From: Whitmania pigra
Taxonomy: Eukaryota; Annelida; Clitellata; Hirudinida; Haemopidae
Assembly: GCA_021613335.1 (NCBI GenBank)
Contig: JAJTWR010000305.1
Location: 915,001-979,000 of the forward strand
DNA length: 64,000 bases
Direction of reading: 5' to 3'
The notes below the pieces were generated by a model. It saw only the letters and a program-made list of their open reading frames with translations, did no database searches and was not told where the DNA came from. Position numbers and translations under genes: made by a program. Below, piece after piece: positions 26,101 through 37,225 of the stretch; the stretch's first letter is position 1, and each line of letters starts with the position of its first letter.

Positions 26101-29100
26101 AAAAATAGACTCCCTCCGAGGAGAGACATTCTTGCAGAAGCTAATGATTGGACTGTCGCAGCCGACCTGGAAGGTTTGAGACAATATCCCCAGCTGCTTA
26201 AGGATAGCGGCAGGAGGCCGGATGTTGTTCTCGCTTCGTCGTCGTCAGGCGCTCTCATTTTGATAGAGTTGACCGTCCCGTGGGAAGATAGGATTGAAGC
26301 AAGTAATGTGCTGAAAGAAGAGAAATACTCTGAGCTAGCGAAAGATCTAGAGGTCAGCGGGTTTCGAGTAACGCTAATGCCCATTGAAGTTGGGGCGAGA
26401 GGTTTGGTTGGTAAGTCAGCCTACACGTTCCTCACTAAAATAGGTTTATCGAGCCGGGAAAGAACTAGGGCTATGATAAAAATGTCGGAGGCTGCAGAGG
26501 CAGCATCGTGTTGGATTTGGGAGATGAGAGGTCGTAAGCGTTGCTAAGAATAGAGATCGCGGTTTGGTTGTTGAGTTGTTGACGCGCGCATTCGCAAATG
26601 ACGTAAAAACGCGATTGAGCGTTTGAGGCAATATATGCGCGCGTCCGGTGAGCGTATATTTCTAAGTGTCGGCGGCCGCTTCAAAGAAATTATAACGCTC
26701 AGTTTGCATTATATGAGATCGATGCACAAAGGTCGTCGTGAATTTCATCGATCATCATATAACGTGCGGTGCGTTGCGATGAAGTCGGATAGGTAGGGTT
26801 TTCACCGACAGGGACACCCGCCTGATCAACGGGTGTGTGGCCCACCCCTCGAGAACGTCAGGAGTTTGGGCCGAAACGTTTGATGACGGGGGCACTCCTC
26901 TGATGATTCCCTGTCGGTTAGCTCCGCGGTAGGAGTTTCTAAGTTCTTTTTAGTTGGCAGTTGTTACAAAACATTTAACCCTAAACAAAAAACCTTGTGT
27001 TATAATAATAATGATAATATGGTAAGATTGACGCCAATTACCTTCCCAGCCCCCTGAACCGCCACCGAACCCGATGATTGATTGGGAAAGCTTCATCGTT
27101 GAATTGGAGGACGATACCGACATGGAGTTGCTGAACAGAAAGGAAAATTTCAAGGAACTCTTTGTCAAAGAGAAGCAAGCCATAAGCGATCTCCAAGTCA
27201 GGATGATTTAACATTCTTGATAACTCTGGCACATTTAGTTTTCATCATCGTCATCATCATTACCATCGTCATCATCATCATCATCGTCGTCGTCGTCGGC
27301 AGGCAGACATCGTCCATCTCAGGAAACAGATGAGCAGTCTTTCGTACACCACCAAGAACCAGAGGAAGCTGATCCAGTCAAAACAGGAGGTCATCAACAA
27401 GCTGTCGTCAGAGATCCACACCGTCGAGCAGAACATCCACCAACTCAAGAAGATTCTCCAAGAAAAGACAGAGGCTCTGGATAACAAGGCAAGTTGACTT
27501 GAAAACGGTTCAATTTTTGTAGAGACCAGGATTGCAGGAATAGTTCAAATATTCAGTGTGTGCATATATACACATATAGTTCATACATAGGTGTTATATA
27601 TTTTACATAAAAGTAGTACATAACTCGAGAGAAGGGATCTCCTTTAAGTTAAGGCTATTTTTTATTTAGTCATTCCATTTACTTAACATTAGTCCTAGTC
27701 AGATTTGTATGCATTGGGTTGTAATATAATAATGTAACTGTCTTCAACGATTAGTAAATAAATTATTCATCTCAAATAAATGTTAAATAATTAACCATCC
27801 AGTTGAAAGTTGAGGCTGAGCTAAGGGAGAAGAATCAAAACCTGGAAAAGGCAAAGTATGTATTGGACGTGAAGATGCATTCACTCCAGAGACAATTGGA
27901 ACCAATGAATGCCGAGATCAAGTACCTCAGAATGCAAGCTCTTGGGGTGAGTTGTTCCTTGCAGCTTCAAACCCCGACCACTGTTTTTAAAACAAAGGCA
28001 AAAAAACAATGGAAATCATTATTATACAATTAAAAATAGCATAGTGACTACAAAGTACACAAGACAGAATTGGATAGTCAATTAATGGAAATATGATAGC
28101 TTTCAGGGTAAAATGCATCGGTTAGATTGACTTAAGACGTTAAGACAACTGTAGTTGGTGATTTAATAAATATTGGCGAAACTTATAAATTTTGATAACA
28201 ATGACGAATGAATATTTAATATTCATATATATTAAATATTATTTAATGAATAAACTCCGAATAATTTCAACAATTTATCACAGAAAGAGCAGGAATTCAG
28301 CGAATTCAGGAAAAATGTCAACGTTCACAGAGGTCAGATCTACAGAGGCAAAGAGAAACTTCAGACACTGCAGGATGTCGAATACGCCGAAAAAGCCAAA
28401 GTATGCCTATTGGCCAACTTAGTAATATTAACATAGATGTTGGTCTACGAATTTAACGGGTTCTGAATTTAATGATTGAGGAATAAATGCACAACTCATT
28501 TCTATGAGTTTTATTTAATAATTTAACTTTAGATTTCAAGTAAAAAATTGGTTTCGTTTTTCATTTGATCGAGTATGTTATGTTGCCTCACGATTAATTG
28601 AAAGGTCTGATCCACATCCTAGGTGACAATGGCCAGAAAGAAGCTCAACCGATTGGTGAACGACCTGAAGACTTGTTCGGGAGTCCTCCATAAACCTAGG
28701 ATTTTGAAGAGATGCATCTTCAACGTCTACAAGAAAAACGTTCTGAAATCAGACTCTGTAGGTTTTGGAAAAACTTCATCAAAATCTTTCATTGATTGAT
28801 CAAGTGATTGAAAAATATGTTGATTGGTTGACAGGCTGAAACAGCTGAAAGCTCCCAGTTACATGGCATGAACCCTCAAAGAGAGCATCTAGAATCTTTA
28901 ATCAGTGACCTCAAAGGTCAAATGAGGAGGAACAGACTCAAGTATGATAACGATGACAAGATCATCATGAGAGTAAGCAGATTCATTATTCAGTATTCAC
29001 TAAAGTTTAAAAGAAGTAATACTATTTAAATACTATTAAAATGATAAATAAAAATAATAAGTTATTTAATGTGAAGAGCTGGAATTATTTTGTTTATAAA

Positions 29101-29638
29101 TGATTGAGGAATGAGAATGCTCAAACTTATAGAATAATTTCAATTAAAAATTGTTATTATTTCAATCAAAAATGCTGAATCTAATCTTGGTAAAGGGTTT
29201 ATGTTTCTTTCACAGCAAAACATACTTCTGATGCGAGAGATAAATGAACTGAGACGAGAGTTGAAAGAAAACCAGGGCATTACCAACTTGCTGACAGAAG
29301 CAATCGAACAGGATCGAGCGAATCCTAAAATGTCCACGAAAGAATTTCTAGACATGCTTGTCGACGTAACTTCCAATGCGAAATTGGTCAAAAAAGTGGA
29401 GGAAATGAAGCAGACTTTAGAAAAGCGCATGAAGGCCATAAGGTTTCTCCAGCACCAAAACCTACAGTTGCAGACTCTTTTGTTGGAAAGATCACATGCT
29501 CTTGCCACGGTCGACGAGGGAGATGAACGCAGAATCTCACCTGTTCTTATGGCCACGCGTCGACTCGGTCCAACCCTTCCATCCAAGTACACAAATGTCA
29601 AATTAACCCTTTCAAAATATAATTTTAAGAAGCCTTAG
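20136..29638 (+). CDS. CFAP57: CFAP57 (WDR65), cilia- and flagella-associated WD40/coiled-coil protein
   Basis: Axonemal protein linked in other species to inner dynein arm assembly and motile cilia. Coding exons: 20136-20363, 20455-20736, 20862-21124, 21329-21482, 21745-21891, 22222-22361, 22518-22683, 22817-23137, 23238-23411, 23603-23761, 24076-24231, 24369-24462, 24600-24727, 27050-27196, 27303-27488, 27803-27946, 28284-28400, 28623-28757, 28835-28972, 29216-29638. These join in phase to 1233 aa (human 1250). Residues 1 to about 680 form WD40 repeats (LWNYAT, TFDDQFLVSISEDS, GHVDRVNSLFWS); the rest is coiled coil, with MREINELRRELKEN near the end, as in human. Exon 15 ends in a GC donor (AAG|GCAAGT). 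Intron 13 holds a retrotransposon in the same orientation. A little coding sequence could still be missing between exons 13 and 14, where the coiled coil is least conserved. Confidence 0.95.
23926..23962 (-). mobile_element. SINE tail remnant
   Basis: ATTTATATAGCGCC matches the tail motif seen twice in the SINE at 39625-39796. Only this short piece is recognisable, so it may be a relic of the same family. Confidence 0.35.
25006..26930 (+). mobile_element. 5'-truncated non-LTR retrotransposon with restriction-like endonuclease (R2/NeSL/HERO-type)
   Basis: The insert lies in CFAP57 intron 13. A frame open from about 25006 to the stop at 26547 encodes the C-terminal part of a reverse transcriptase polyprotein. 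It starts in the post-palm region (VPTVSEEPVKSLGR), runs through a thumb-like segment (LLPRLLWPLTIYEIGLPTV), then a zinc knuckle CKCELCGG...H...C at about 25885-25935, then a restriction-like endonuclease with RRPD at about 26214 and IELTVPWED about 14 residues later, the PD...E pattern. The RT catalytic motif is absent, so the copy is 5'-truncated, as expected from target-primed reverse transcription. The frame has no stops over 1.5 kb, suggesting recent insertion. About 380 bases of GC-rich, hairpin-rich 3' UTR follow. No clear target-site duplication was found. Confidence 0.85.
26804..26918 (+). other. Predicted structured RNA at the retrotransposon 3' end
   Basis: An 11-bp perfect stem (ACCGACAGGGA 26804-26814 with TCCCTGTCGGT 26908-26918) encloses hairpin CACCCG/CGGGTG (26815-26820 with 26830-26835, loop 9) and hairpin GGCCCA/TGGGCC (26839-26844 with 26867-26872). 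In related elements the 3' UTR fold is what the reverse transcriptase recognises; that this one does so is inference. Confidence 0.6.
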
Positions 29639-29899
29639 GTGTTTAAGTTGAAGTCTTAGTTAAACGCTGACATACTTGGTTACTTGGTTCACCGAGTTTA
29701 TTTAGTTCTTGCTCGTATTTAAAAATTCGTTTTTATTACCATTGCTTGATTTTCGGGAGTGGTCGTTTTTTAACGTTTAGAAATAAGTTTTATTTTGAAA
29801 TAAATTTTATTTTATCAGAGGAGAGAATTGGCCTTTTGGACAAGATGTTCATTATTTATTATGTAGCAATTAATTAAATCATGACGAATGTGTTTAGTA

Positions 29900-30008
29900 A
29901 AATGTTGCGTTTCTGCTAACGGCGATGAAAGGCGTTACGTGTCGAGTTCGCAACCCAGCCCGCCAGTGAGCGCCCCTGGGTGGGGGCCCTATATAAAAGG
30001 TGGATCGA
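29900..30008 (+). mobile_element. Diverged SINE copy
   Basis: GTCGAGTTCGCAACCCAGCC matches the B-box region GTGTTCGAAACCCAGCC of the 15711 SINE, and the following CCTGGGTGGGGGCCCTATAT matches its CCTTGGGAAGGAG-TACTAT body. The A-box half is too diverged to recognise. Confidence 0.55.
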
Positions 30009-30025
30009 TTAAGAAGTGCCTTCTG

Positions 30026-30370
30026 GCACCCAGACGGGAGGTGCGAGAAGTGCCCTCAGGAAGACGAAAGTGTGCAGCATTTCCTCGTGGAATGCCCAGT
30101 CCAGTCATCCCTGAGGAGAGAAATCAAGATGTTTACAGGTCTATCCGACATGAAATCCATGCTTTGCAATCCAGCAAGTGTGGACATCATTTATCGGTGG
30201 ATCTGCAAAAACAGATGCGGCTTACTATAAGCCTTTTACAATTTTACTATAACTAATTAATGCAGTTTATTATTCTAATACTTTTCATTTTTACTAACTT
30301 ACTAACATTAACTAAAGTCCAAATCATCTCAGTTATGCAACGGACTATAATCAAATAAATAAATAAATAA
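30026..30370 (+). mobile_element. 5'-truncated LINE (non-LTR) 3' end with 16-bp target-site duplication
   Basis: TAAGAAGTGCCTTCTG occurs at 30010-30025 and again at 30371-30386, flanking 345 bases that end in an (AAAT)n tail. The insert keeps the last part of an ORF, to a stop at 30230, with a zinc-knuckle-like CEKCPQEDESVQHFLVEC typical of the C-terminus of LINE polyproteins. The non-coding 3' tail GTTATGCAACGGACT-TAATC recurs in three reversed tandem copies at 32441-32670 and in the SINE at 30385-30488. Direct repeats plus tail show a genuine retrotransposition event. Confidence 0.85.
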
Positions 30371-30384
30371 TAAGAAGTGCCTTC

Positions 30385-30488
30385 TGTGCGCCCGCATGGC
30401 CTAACGGTTAAGGCTGCGCCTCTCACGATGGGAGCACCGTCCTAATCATGTAGCTATGCAACGGACGTTAATAAAACATTACTTTTTT
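30385..30488 (+). mobile_element. tRNA-Glu-like SINE with LINE-shared tail
   Basis: Its head GCATGGCCTAACGGTTAAGG contains an A-box, and GCGCCTCTCACGATGGG resembles the anticodon arm of tRNA-Glu (CTC). The T-arm/B-box half is missing. Its 3' end (AGCTATGCAACGGACGTTAA) copies the tail of the neighbouring LINE. GAAGTGCCTTC flanks it at 30374-30384 and 30489-30499, an 11-bp target-site duplication. Confidence 0.7.
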
Positions 30489-30892
30489 GAAGTGCCTTCA
30501 CATCCTATCCGGATACATAAGGCACTCAAAAGACTAAATACAAATAATAAATGTTAAATCAATGACAGTAATGTACGAAAAAGCCCGTCAAACATTGTTA
30601 ACATGATATAGTTTACAATCCCCGTAACGTTACAGGTGTGCACGATCATTATTATGAGGGTCATAACGAGTTATCTTTTAAAAAAAATTTAAAACAACTT
30701 TTTTTTATCAAACAATTAAATGAGAAATTAAAATGAACTTAAAACACATTGCTGTAATGAGAATAATTTCTTACTTCTTAATTTTTAAAAGTAAACGCAA
30801 TAACTTTGGCGCATTGTGGTTAGCGGGATAATTGGTGTGACCTGCGTTACCTTGTTACAGTTTTTGTTTTTTGTTTGAGAGTTTTAGACGGA

Positions 30893-33800
30893 ATGGCGAC
30901 GAAGAACAAACTCTACGTGATTAAAAGAGGTTATTTCTTTCAATGTATTCTGATGCTTTGAATGATTGCATTTCAGCATGAACAAGACATGGAAAAACGA
31001 TTTGAGAGAAATATTTTTGACTTCTATCGCTTCGATAGAGACAAATATTTATTGGATTCATGTTAATTTATTTCCTGTTTGACTACTTAATGGTATGATT
31101 CACAGACGGCAACCACGAAGATGTGCATTTCGACAAAATAGTGAAGAGGATCGAGAAGTTATGTTACAATTTGAATCTGGATTTCATCGATCCTGTGAGT
31201 GTTAATATTTTAAACTTCTGATTTTTCACATTGAAAAGTTACAAGGATATTAAGAATTACAAAACTTTAAAGCAATTGTGATGATAATGTGTGAATAATT
31301 TTTACATAATTGATACAGGTTGAGATTGCTATGAAGGTGATCAAAGGTTTGTACCCAGGTGTGAAAACAATGGAGTTGGACAATTTTGCTGCAGAGATAT
31401 GTGCCTCTCTGGCTGTAAAACATCCTGATTATGAAACCCTCGCTGCAAGAATCGCCGTCTCGAATCTTCATAAAGGAACGAAACCACATTTTTCTGGTGA
31501 TCCATTTTTTTTTATTCAAATGTCAACTTAAGCATCTGCACATTAAAATCTCTGCTTTACGTTATGCAAATGTCAGGTCAAATTCTGTTTATTTAAAAAT
31601 ATTTTAATAACAACAGATGTCATCAGTGACTTGTACCACTGCATTGACCCCAAGAAGGGAACTGCTTCCCCTATGGTCTCCCCCGAAACGTACCGAGTGG
31701 TCCTCAGCAACTCCGACGTGTTGAACGGTGCCATTGTGTCCGAGAGGGACTTTGAATATTCTTACTTTGGATTCAAGGTGATGTTCACTGCAATATCAAG
31801 GATGATATTTAATATTTAATGATTAATGTAATAATAATAATAATAATGTATAAATAAAATATTTAAGGAGGATATTTGTTTAATTTTGGTTTTATTTGGT
31901 GGTATTATTTGTTGTTTTGACTGTTGAATGTTGTTTGTTATTATTTGTTTGACGTATTTAATGTCGGTTGTGTTATTAATTTGAATTTTAATAGCTTTTG
32001 TTCCTGGTTATTTACTGTTATTGCCATTACATGTAAGAAATCCCACTCACTATAAATAAACCATACATTTGTACATTTAAGATTTTAAAATCATTTAAAT
32101 CATCAAGATTTATTATTCATATTCCTTGAAGAATATTGTGCAGCCTAATTTATTTCCAATAAATTAATAACGAATAAATACCTCATAATTAAAAATTTAT
32201 TAATACCTTAATAAACACCAAAATTATAAATTTAATAAAATTACTAAAAAAAACTGATATGTAAAATTTCTTTAAAATGAAATCCCACAGACCCTCGAAA
32301 GGTCGTACTTGTTAAAAATAAACAACAAACCAGTGGAAAGACCCCAGCATCTCATCATGAGGGTGGCAGTGGGAATACACGGTTCGGACGTGGAGGCTGC
32401 CATAGAGGTGTGTTACGATAGCTTGGTTCTTCGGGCTAGGTTTATTTATTTATTTATTTATTTATTTGATTAAAGTCCGTTGTATAACTAGGATGGTTTG
32501 GACTCTAAGGAGCTAAGGTTATTTATTTATTTATTTATTTGATTAAAGTCCGTTGCATAACTAGGAGGAGTTGGACTAAGGGGCTAAGGTTATTTATTTA
32601 TTTATTTGATTATTTGATTATCCAGTCCGTTGCATGACTGAGATGATTTGGACTCTAAGGGGCTAAGGTTTTAGAGTTGGTTATTAAATGTTTGTTTTGT
32701 CTTGGATGATGGAAAACACTTCCAACAACAACAATGACAATGACAGCTGCTTTGATGATGAAGACAACTTTAAATTATCAATTAATTTTCATGAAACTTA
32801 TCAAATCTATTCCCCGTTTATTGAAGACGTACAACCTCATGTCCAACAAGTGGTTCACCCATGCCACCCCTACCCTCTTCAACGCCGGTACCAATCATTC
32901 CCAGCTATCCAGGTGACGACGATCATCCAAAATTCCAGGTAAATGTTAAAATGGAACCGAATTCTCATTACAACTTTCACTTCCAGTTGCTTCCTGTTGT
33001 CTATGAAAGAGGACAGTATTGTTGGAATCTACGAAACCCTTAAGCAGTGTGCACTCATCTCGAAAGGTGCCGGGGGCATCGGGCTGGCCATCCACTGCAT
33101 CAGGGCTTCCGGGGCCTATATAGCCGGGGTATGTTGTTTTACTGATATTGTTAAAACTGTTGAGCTGAGATTTATTATTCATAATTTTTGTCTGTTATGT
33201 TATTAAGTTAAATTTGCACATAAATTATTGTAACAACCATTATTTTTGTTCTGTCTTTCTTCTATGTCATTTTAAAAAAGTAATATTTACTATTATTATC
33301 TATAATTTCCATCTATTAAACATGATGTGTTTTTATTACATCAACAATTTAATTGTGCACAAATTAATTCCATTAATCGTTAGTTACGCTTTAACTCACA
33401 TTAATTAACATAATTTATGATAAACAGACGAACGGAGAATCCAACGGGCTCCTCCCAATGCTGAGAGTTTTCAACAACGCTGTCCAACACGTGGGCCAGG
33501 GTGGAAATAAGGTTCAATTATTTTTCATTTTTTAAATTAGAGGTAAAATATTTGTTGTAATTTAGTAATAAAAGCTAATATTTATAATAATTATTCAATA
33601 CATTTACTTTGCTCTTAATCGGTGATGATTGTTAGCGTTTTGACCCGATGACGCAATAATATTAATATTTGTGTCATTTCACGAGACGTAATTTATAATT
33701 ACGCAATATAATATCTGAGCTTATAACGACATTTATAATTTCTAAAACACATAATTTCATCCTCACAGAGACCTGGTGCCTTCTCAATGTACCTTGAACC

Positions 33801-36800
33801 GTGGCACGCGGACGTCTTTGATTTCTTGAACTGCCGCAAGAACAACGGGTCGGAAGAGAATAGAGCCAGGGACCTCTTCTTTGCCCTGTGGGTCCCTGAT
33901 CTCTTCATGGAGAGGGTCGAGGGGGACAAGGATTGGACCCTCATGTGCCCCAACCAATGCCCCGGGCTTTACCAGGTTTGGGGCAATGAATTCAAGGAAT
34001 TGTATGAAAGGTTTGTCTTACTCTAAATGTGCTTCAAAAGCCAAGTTTGCTTCAACTGGGTTTTAAATCCCATCTTTGTCTGATCGATGATTGACAAGTC
34101 GGTCATTTGAACAAACATTGCCGAGTGGTTGAAAAACCAATCGATGATTGACAAGTCGGTCGTTCGAACATTCCGAGTGGTTGAAAAACCAATCAATGAT
34201 TGACAAGTCAGTCATTCGAACAAACATTGCTGAGTGGTTGAAAAACTAATCAATGATTGACAAGTCAGTTGTTGTGACCAGGTATGAGCAGGAAGGAAGG
34301 GGTAAAAGGATAATCAGGGCACGGAAGTTGTGGCACGAGATTATTACCTCCCAGATCGAGACCGGTGTGCCCTACATGGTCTACAAGGATGCCTGCAACA
34401 GAAAGTCCAACCAGCAGAATCTTGGGACCATCGTGTCGAGCAATCTTTGCACAGAGATCGTCCAGTACTCGGACAAAGACGAGGTGAGTCGAACTTGACA
34501 AATGGGGTTAAATTTCTCTAAAAACTTCTGAAGACTCAAGTTTAAGTTTAAAACTTAAAAAGAAAAAAAAACATAGGATATGATTAAAATGTTAATCTGT
34601 CTTTAAATAAAATAAATATAATATGTAATATAAATATAAAATATTTCTCTTACGTTACTATAGGTGGCAGTCTGCAACTTGGCTTCTCTGGCTTTGAGTC
34701 GTTTCGTCAAAGAGGACAAAACATTCGACTTCACTAAACTCATCGAGGTTGTCGGTGTTGTCGTCAGAAACCTCAACAAGATCATCGACATCAACGACTA
34801 CCCTGTTCCCGAGGTGGGTGGAGTCGTGAATAATTTAGCAGATGATATGGTGAATGGTGATTGATGGCTTAACGATTTGATGAATGTAGATTTCGTGGAC
34901 GTAATTATAATAATCACGGAAATATTGTAAGCATTTTGTTTTAATATTTAAATAGGCATGTCGTAGCAACCTGAGGCATCGACCAATAGGAATTGGAGTG
35001 CAGGGCTTGGCTGATGTTTTCTTGCTCATGAGGTTGTTGATTATGTACTGGATGTGTACATGACAGATGTTATTAGTTATAAAAATCATAATATTTTACC
35101 TGACCTGCGTTTTAAAATTTTCATATTAATATTGTCGTTAGCGTAGTTTTTCATTTTATTTTTGCCAGACATCCGTTTGACAGTGAGAGAGCTCGTGCCT
35201 TGAACAGGGACATCTTCGAAACCATCTACTTTGGCGCCCTCAAGGCCAGCTGTCGGTTGGCCGAAGAACTTGGACCCTACGAGACCTACGAGGGATCGCC
35301 AGTCAGCAGAGGGGTAAAACATTTGTGTGCCTGCATTTCATTCATTTAAATAGTAATTCCTATTTAAATTTATTCGTTAATTCACTCATTCCCATTTAAT
35401 ATAGCCTAGTAATGATAATAATAATATTAATAATTACAAATTATATTAATAATAATAATTGTTTAAATAAATTACTTCAAACATTAATAAATTATGTTTT
35501 TTTTCCATTAAATCAGATATATTATATTCCTCTGTTAATCTTCCATCTCCATTTACCAGATTCTGCAGCCAGACATGTGGGGTGTGACACCCTCAAATCG
35601 CCACGATTGGTCTGAACTCCGGGCGCAGATCAAGAGGTAGATTAAAATGTTTGACTGACATTTGACAGCTCAAGCAGATGATTTCTTAGACGTCCAATCA
35701 GATTTTTGGACCTTTATAGATTTATCAACATTAACGCTGATTTCGTTTAGTAATAATAACAATAATAAGTAATAGTTAATTTATAGAACATCATGTGCAT
35801 ATCACCAGAGGCACTTAATAACATAACATTTAAACAACCATTTCTTTACAACTAGTAATCATAGGTAGTAGTTTGATGACTGGAGAAGATTTCAGCATTA
35901 AAAATAAGAAAAATAGAATTTAATTAAACGTAAATAATTTCAAGACACGGAGTGAGAAACAGTCTCCTCGTGGCTCCCATGCCGACGGCTTCGACTGCTC
36001 AAATTTTGGGGAACTGTGAGTGTTTCGAACCTTACACGAGCAACATCTTTACCAGGAATGTGATTGGGGGAAGTCATCAGGTGATCGGCCTTGGTTTACC
36101 TGTTGAATAATATGTTATCTGATTAATAGCAGATTAACTAATTAAATTAATAGTAGTAATTAATAAGTAATTAATGGTGGATTAACTAAGTGTATTATAG
36201 TTGTATGATCTGTTATGTCTGATCGGTTCATTTTAAGGTTTCTAAAATCTTAATATTACATGAGACTCCAAGAGATATTACTAATTAATATCAATGGTGA
36301 TGATGATGATGATGTTACCATATTTAGTGGTGGTGAAGATGGTGATCATCATGGCGATGTGTTCCAATTCCAGGTCGTCAACCATCACCTACTCAAGGAC
36401 CTGACCCATCTTGGCCTCTGGAATGACAACATGAAGATGAGGATAATGGCCAACAATGGCTCTGTACAGGTTTGAACACTTATTATGGTGATGATGATTA
36501 TAATGATGATAATAATAGTAATAATAACATTACAATGACAAATACTGCTAAGGATTAGTAATCAATGTCATCATGGTAATAATGAAGCATAGAGTACCTG
36601 AATGCACCCTAATACGTTATTCCTCAGTTGAACTCCTTCCACTCGTTTCAGAACATCAACGAAATCCCAGACAACATCAAGGCCCTGTACAAGACCGTCT
36701 GGGAGATCCCACAGAAGACCATCATAGACATGGCAGCAGACAGGGGGCCCTACATAGACCAAAGTCAGTCCCTTAACATCCACATAGCCGAACCCAACTA

Positions 36801-37225
36801 TGCAAAGTTGACGAGCATGCATTTCTATGGCTGGAAAAAGGTAAGTTGGAAAATGTGCTGATTAGTTAGTTGAATATTAATGAGGTTTGTATTTTGTTTG
36901 TAGTGACTAATAACATAAAGTAAATAATTACTGCAAATTGATTATTAATATTAAATTTAATATAACAATTGCGTAATTGCAATGAGAATAATTATTCATT
37001 CAAATTGGACTGTAGTTCAGAATCATGATAATCCTTTGGCAGGGTTTGAAGACGGGCATGTACTACCTGCGGACGAGGCCGGCTGCCGACCCGATAAAGT
37101 TCACAGTGGACACTCAAAGTCTCGACAGGGCAGCAACATTGGGGTCCAACACCATGCCGACCGACACGGACAGACTTACTTGCTCGAGGTTGAACAAATC
37201 CGCATGCATGATGTGCGACGGATGA
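30893..37225 (+). CDS. RRM1: RRM1, ribonucleoside-diphosphate reductase large subunit
   Basis: Class I ribonucleotide reductase large subunit, which reduces NDPs to dNDPs with the radical-bearing small subunit in the cytosol. Exons: 30893-30929, 31106-31194, 31319-31496, 31617-31777, 32291-32407, 32827-32912, 32987-33128, 33428-33511, 33769-34010, 34282-34483, 34664-34813, 34956-35032, 35169-35313, 35560-35636, 35945-36080, 36374-36469, 36652-36840, 37043-37225. All phases join, giving 796 aa (human 792). The N-terminal ATP-cone starts [18 protein letters not shown]. The catalytic set is intact: SCFLLS (redox Cys), NLCTEI (thiyl radical Cys), [10 protein letters not shown] (partner Cys), GMYYLRTRP (Tyr-Tyr radical path), [10 protein letters not shown] and the C-terminal CMMC shuttle pair. 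It is convergent with NADSYN1, whose coding end lies 496 bases away. Intron 5 contains LINE tails and intron 9 a minisatellite. Confidence 0.99.
32441..32670 (-). repeat. Three tandem reversed LINE tails
   Basis: Three head-to-tail units of about 70-85 bases, each an (ATTT)n run followed by GATTAAAGTCCGTTGCATAA and a GGACTCTAAGG-type end. Each is the reverse complement of the 3' tail of the LINE at 30026-30370. They lie in RRM1 intron 5. Confidence 0.85.
34083..34271. repeat. About 58-bp minisatellite beside the RRM1 exon 10 acceptor
   Basis: About 3.3 copies of a unit starting TGATTGACAAGTCGGTC and ending GAGTGGTTGAAAAACCAATC. The last partial copy runs to within about 10 bases of the acceptor (exon 10 begins at 34282), so the repeat replaces the normal polypyrimidine and branch region. 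Confidence 0.9.

Larger units (their letters stand above)
29639..30892. other. CFAP57-RRM1 intergenic region with layered SINE/LINE insertions
   Basis: After the CFAP57 stop the interval holds a SINE-like body (29900-30008), a LINE 3' fragment (30026-30370) and a tRNA-Glu-like SINE (30385-30488). Each is annotated separately. The remaining 400 bases before the RRM1 start are AT-rich and should contain the RRM1 promoter; no specific element was recognised. Confidence 0.7.

Noticed and set aside
25920..26384. 154-codon minus-strand frame inside the retrotransposon
   Set aside because: Antisense shadow of the zinc-knuckle and endonuclease coding region.
26840..26920. Hammerhead ribozyme (CTGATGA and GAAAC both present)
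   Set aside because: The order and stems around these motifs do not give the three-stem hammerhead core; only the long closing stem and two hairpins are supported.
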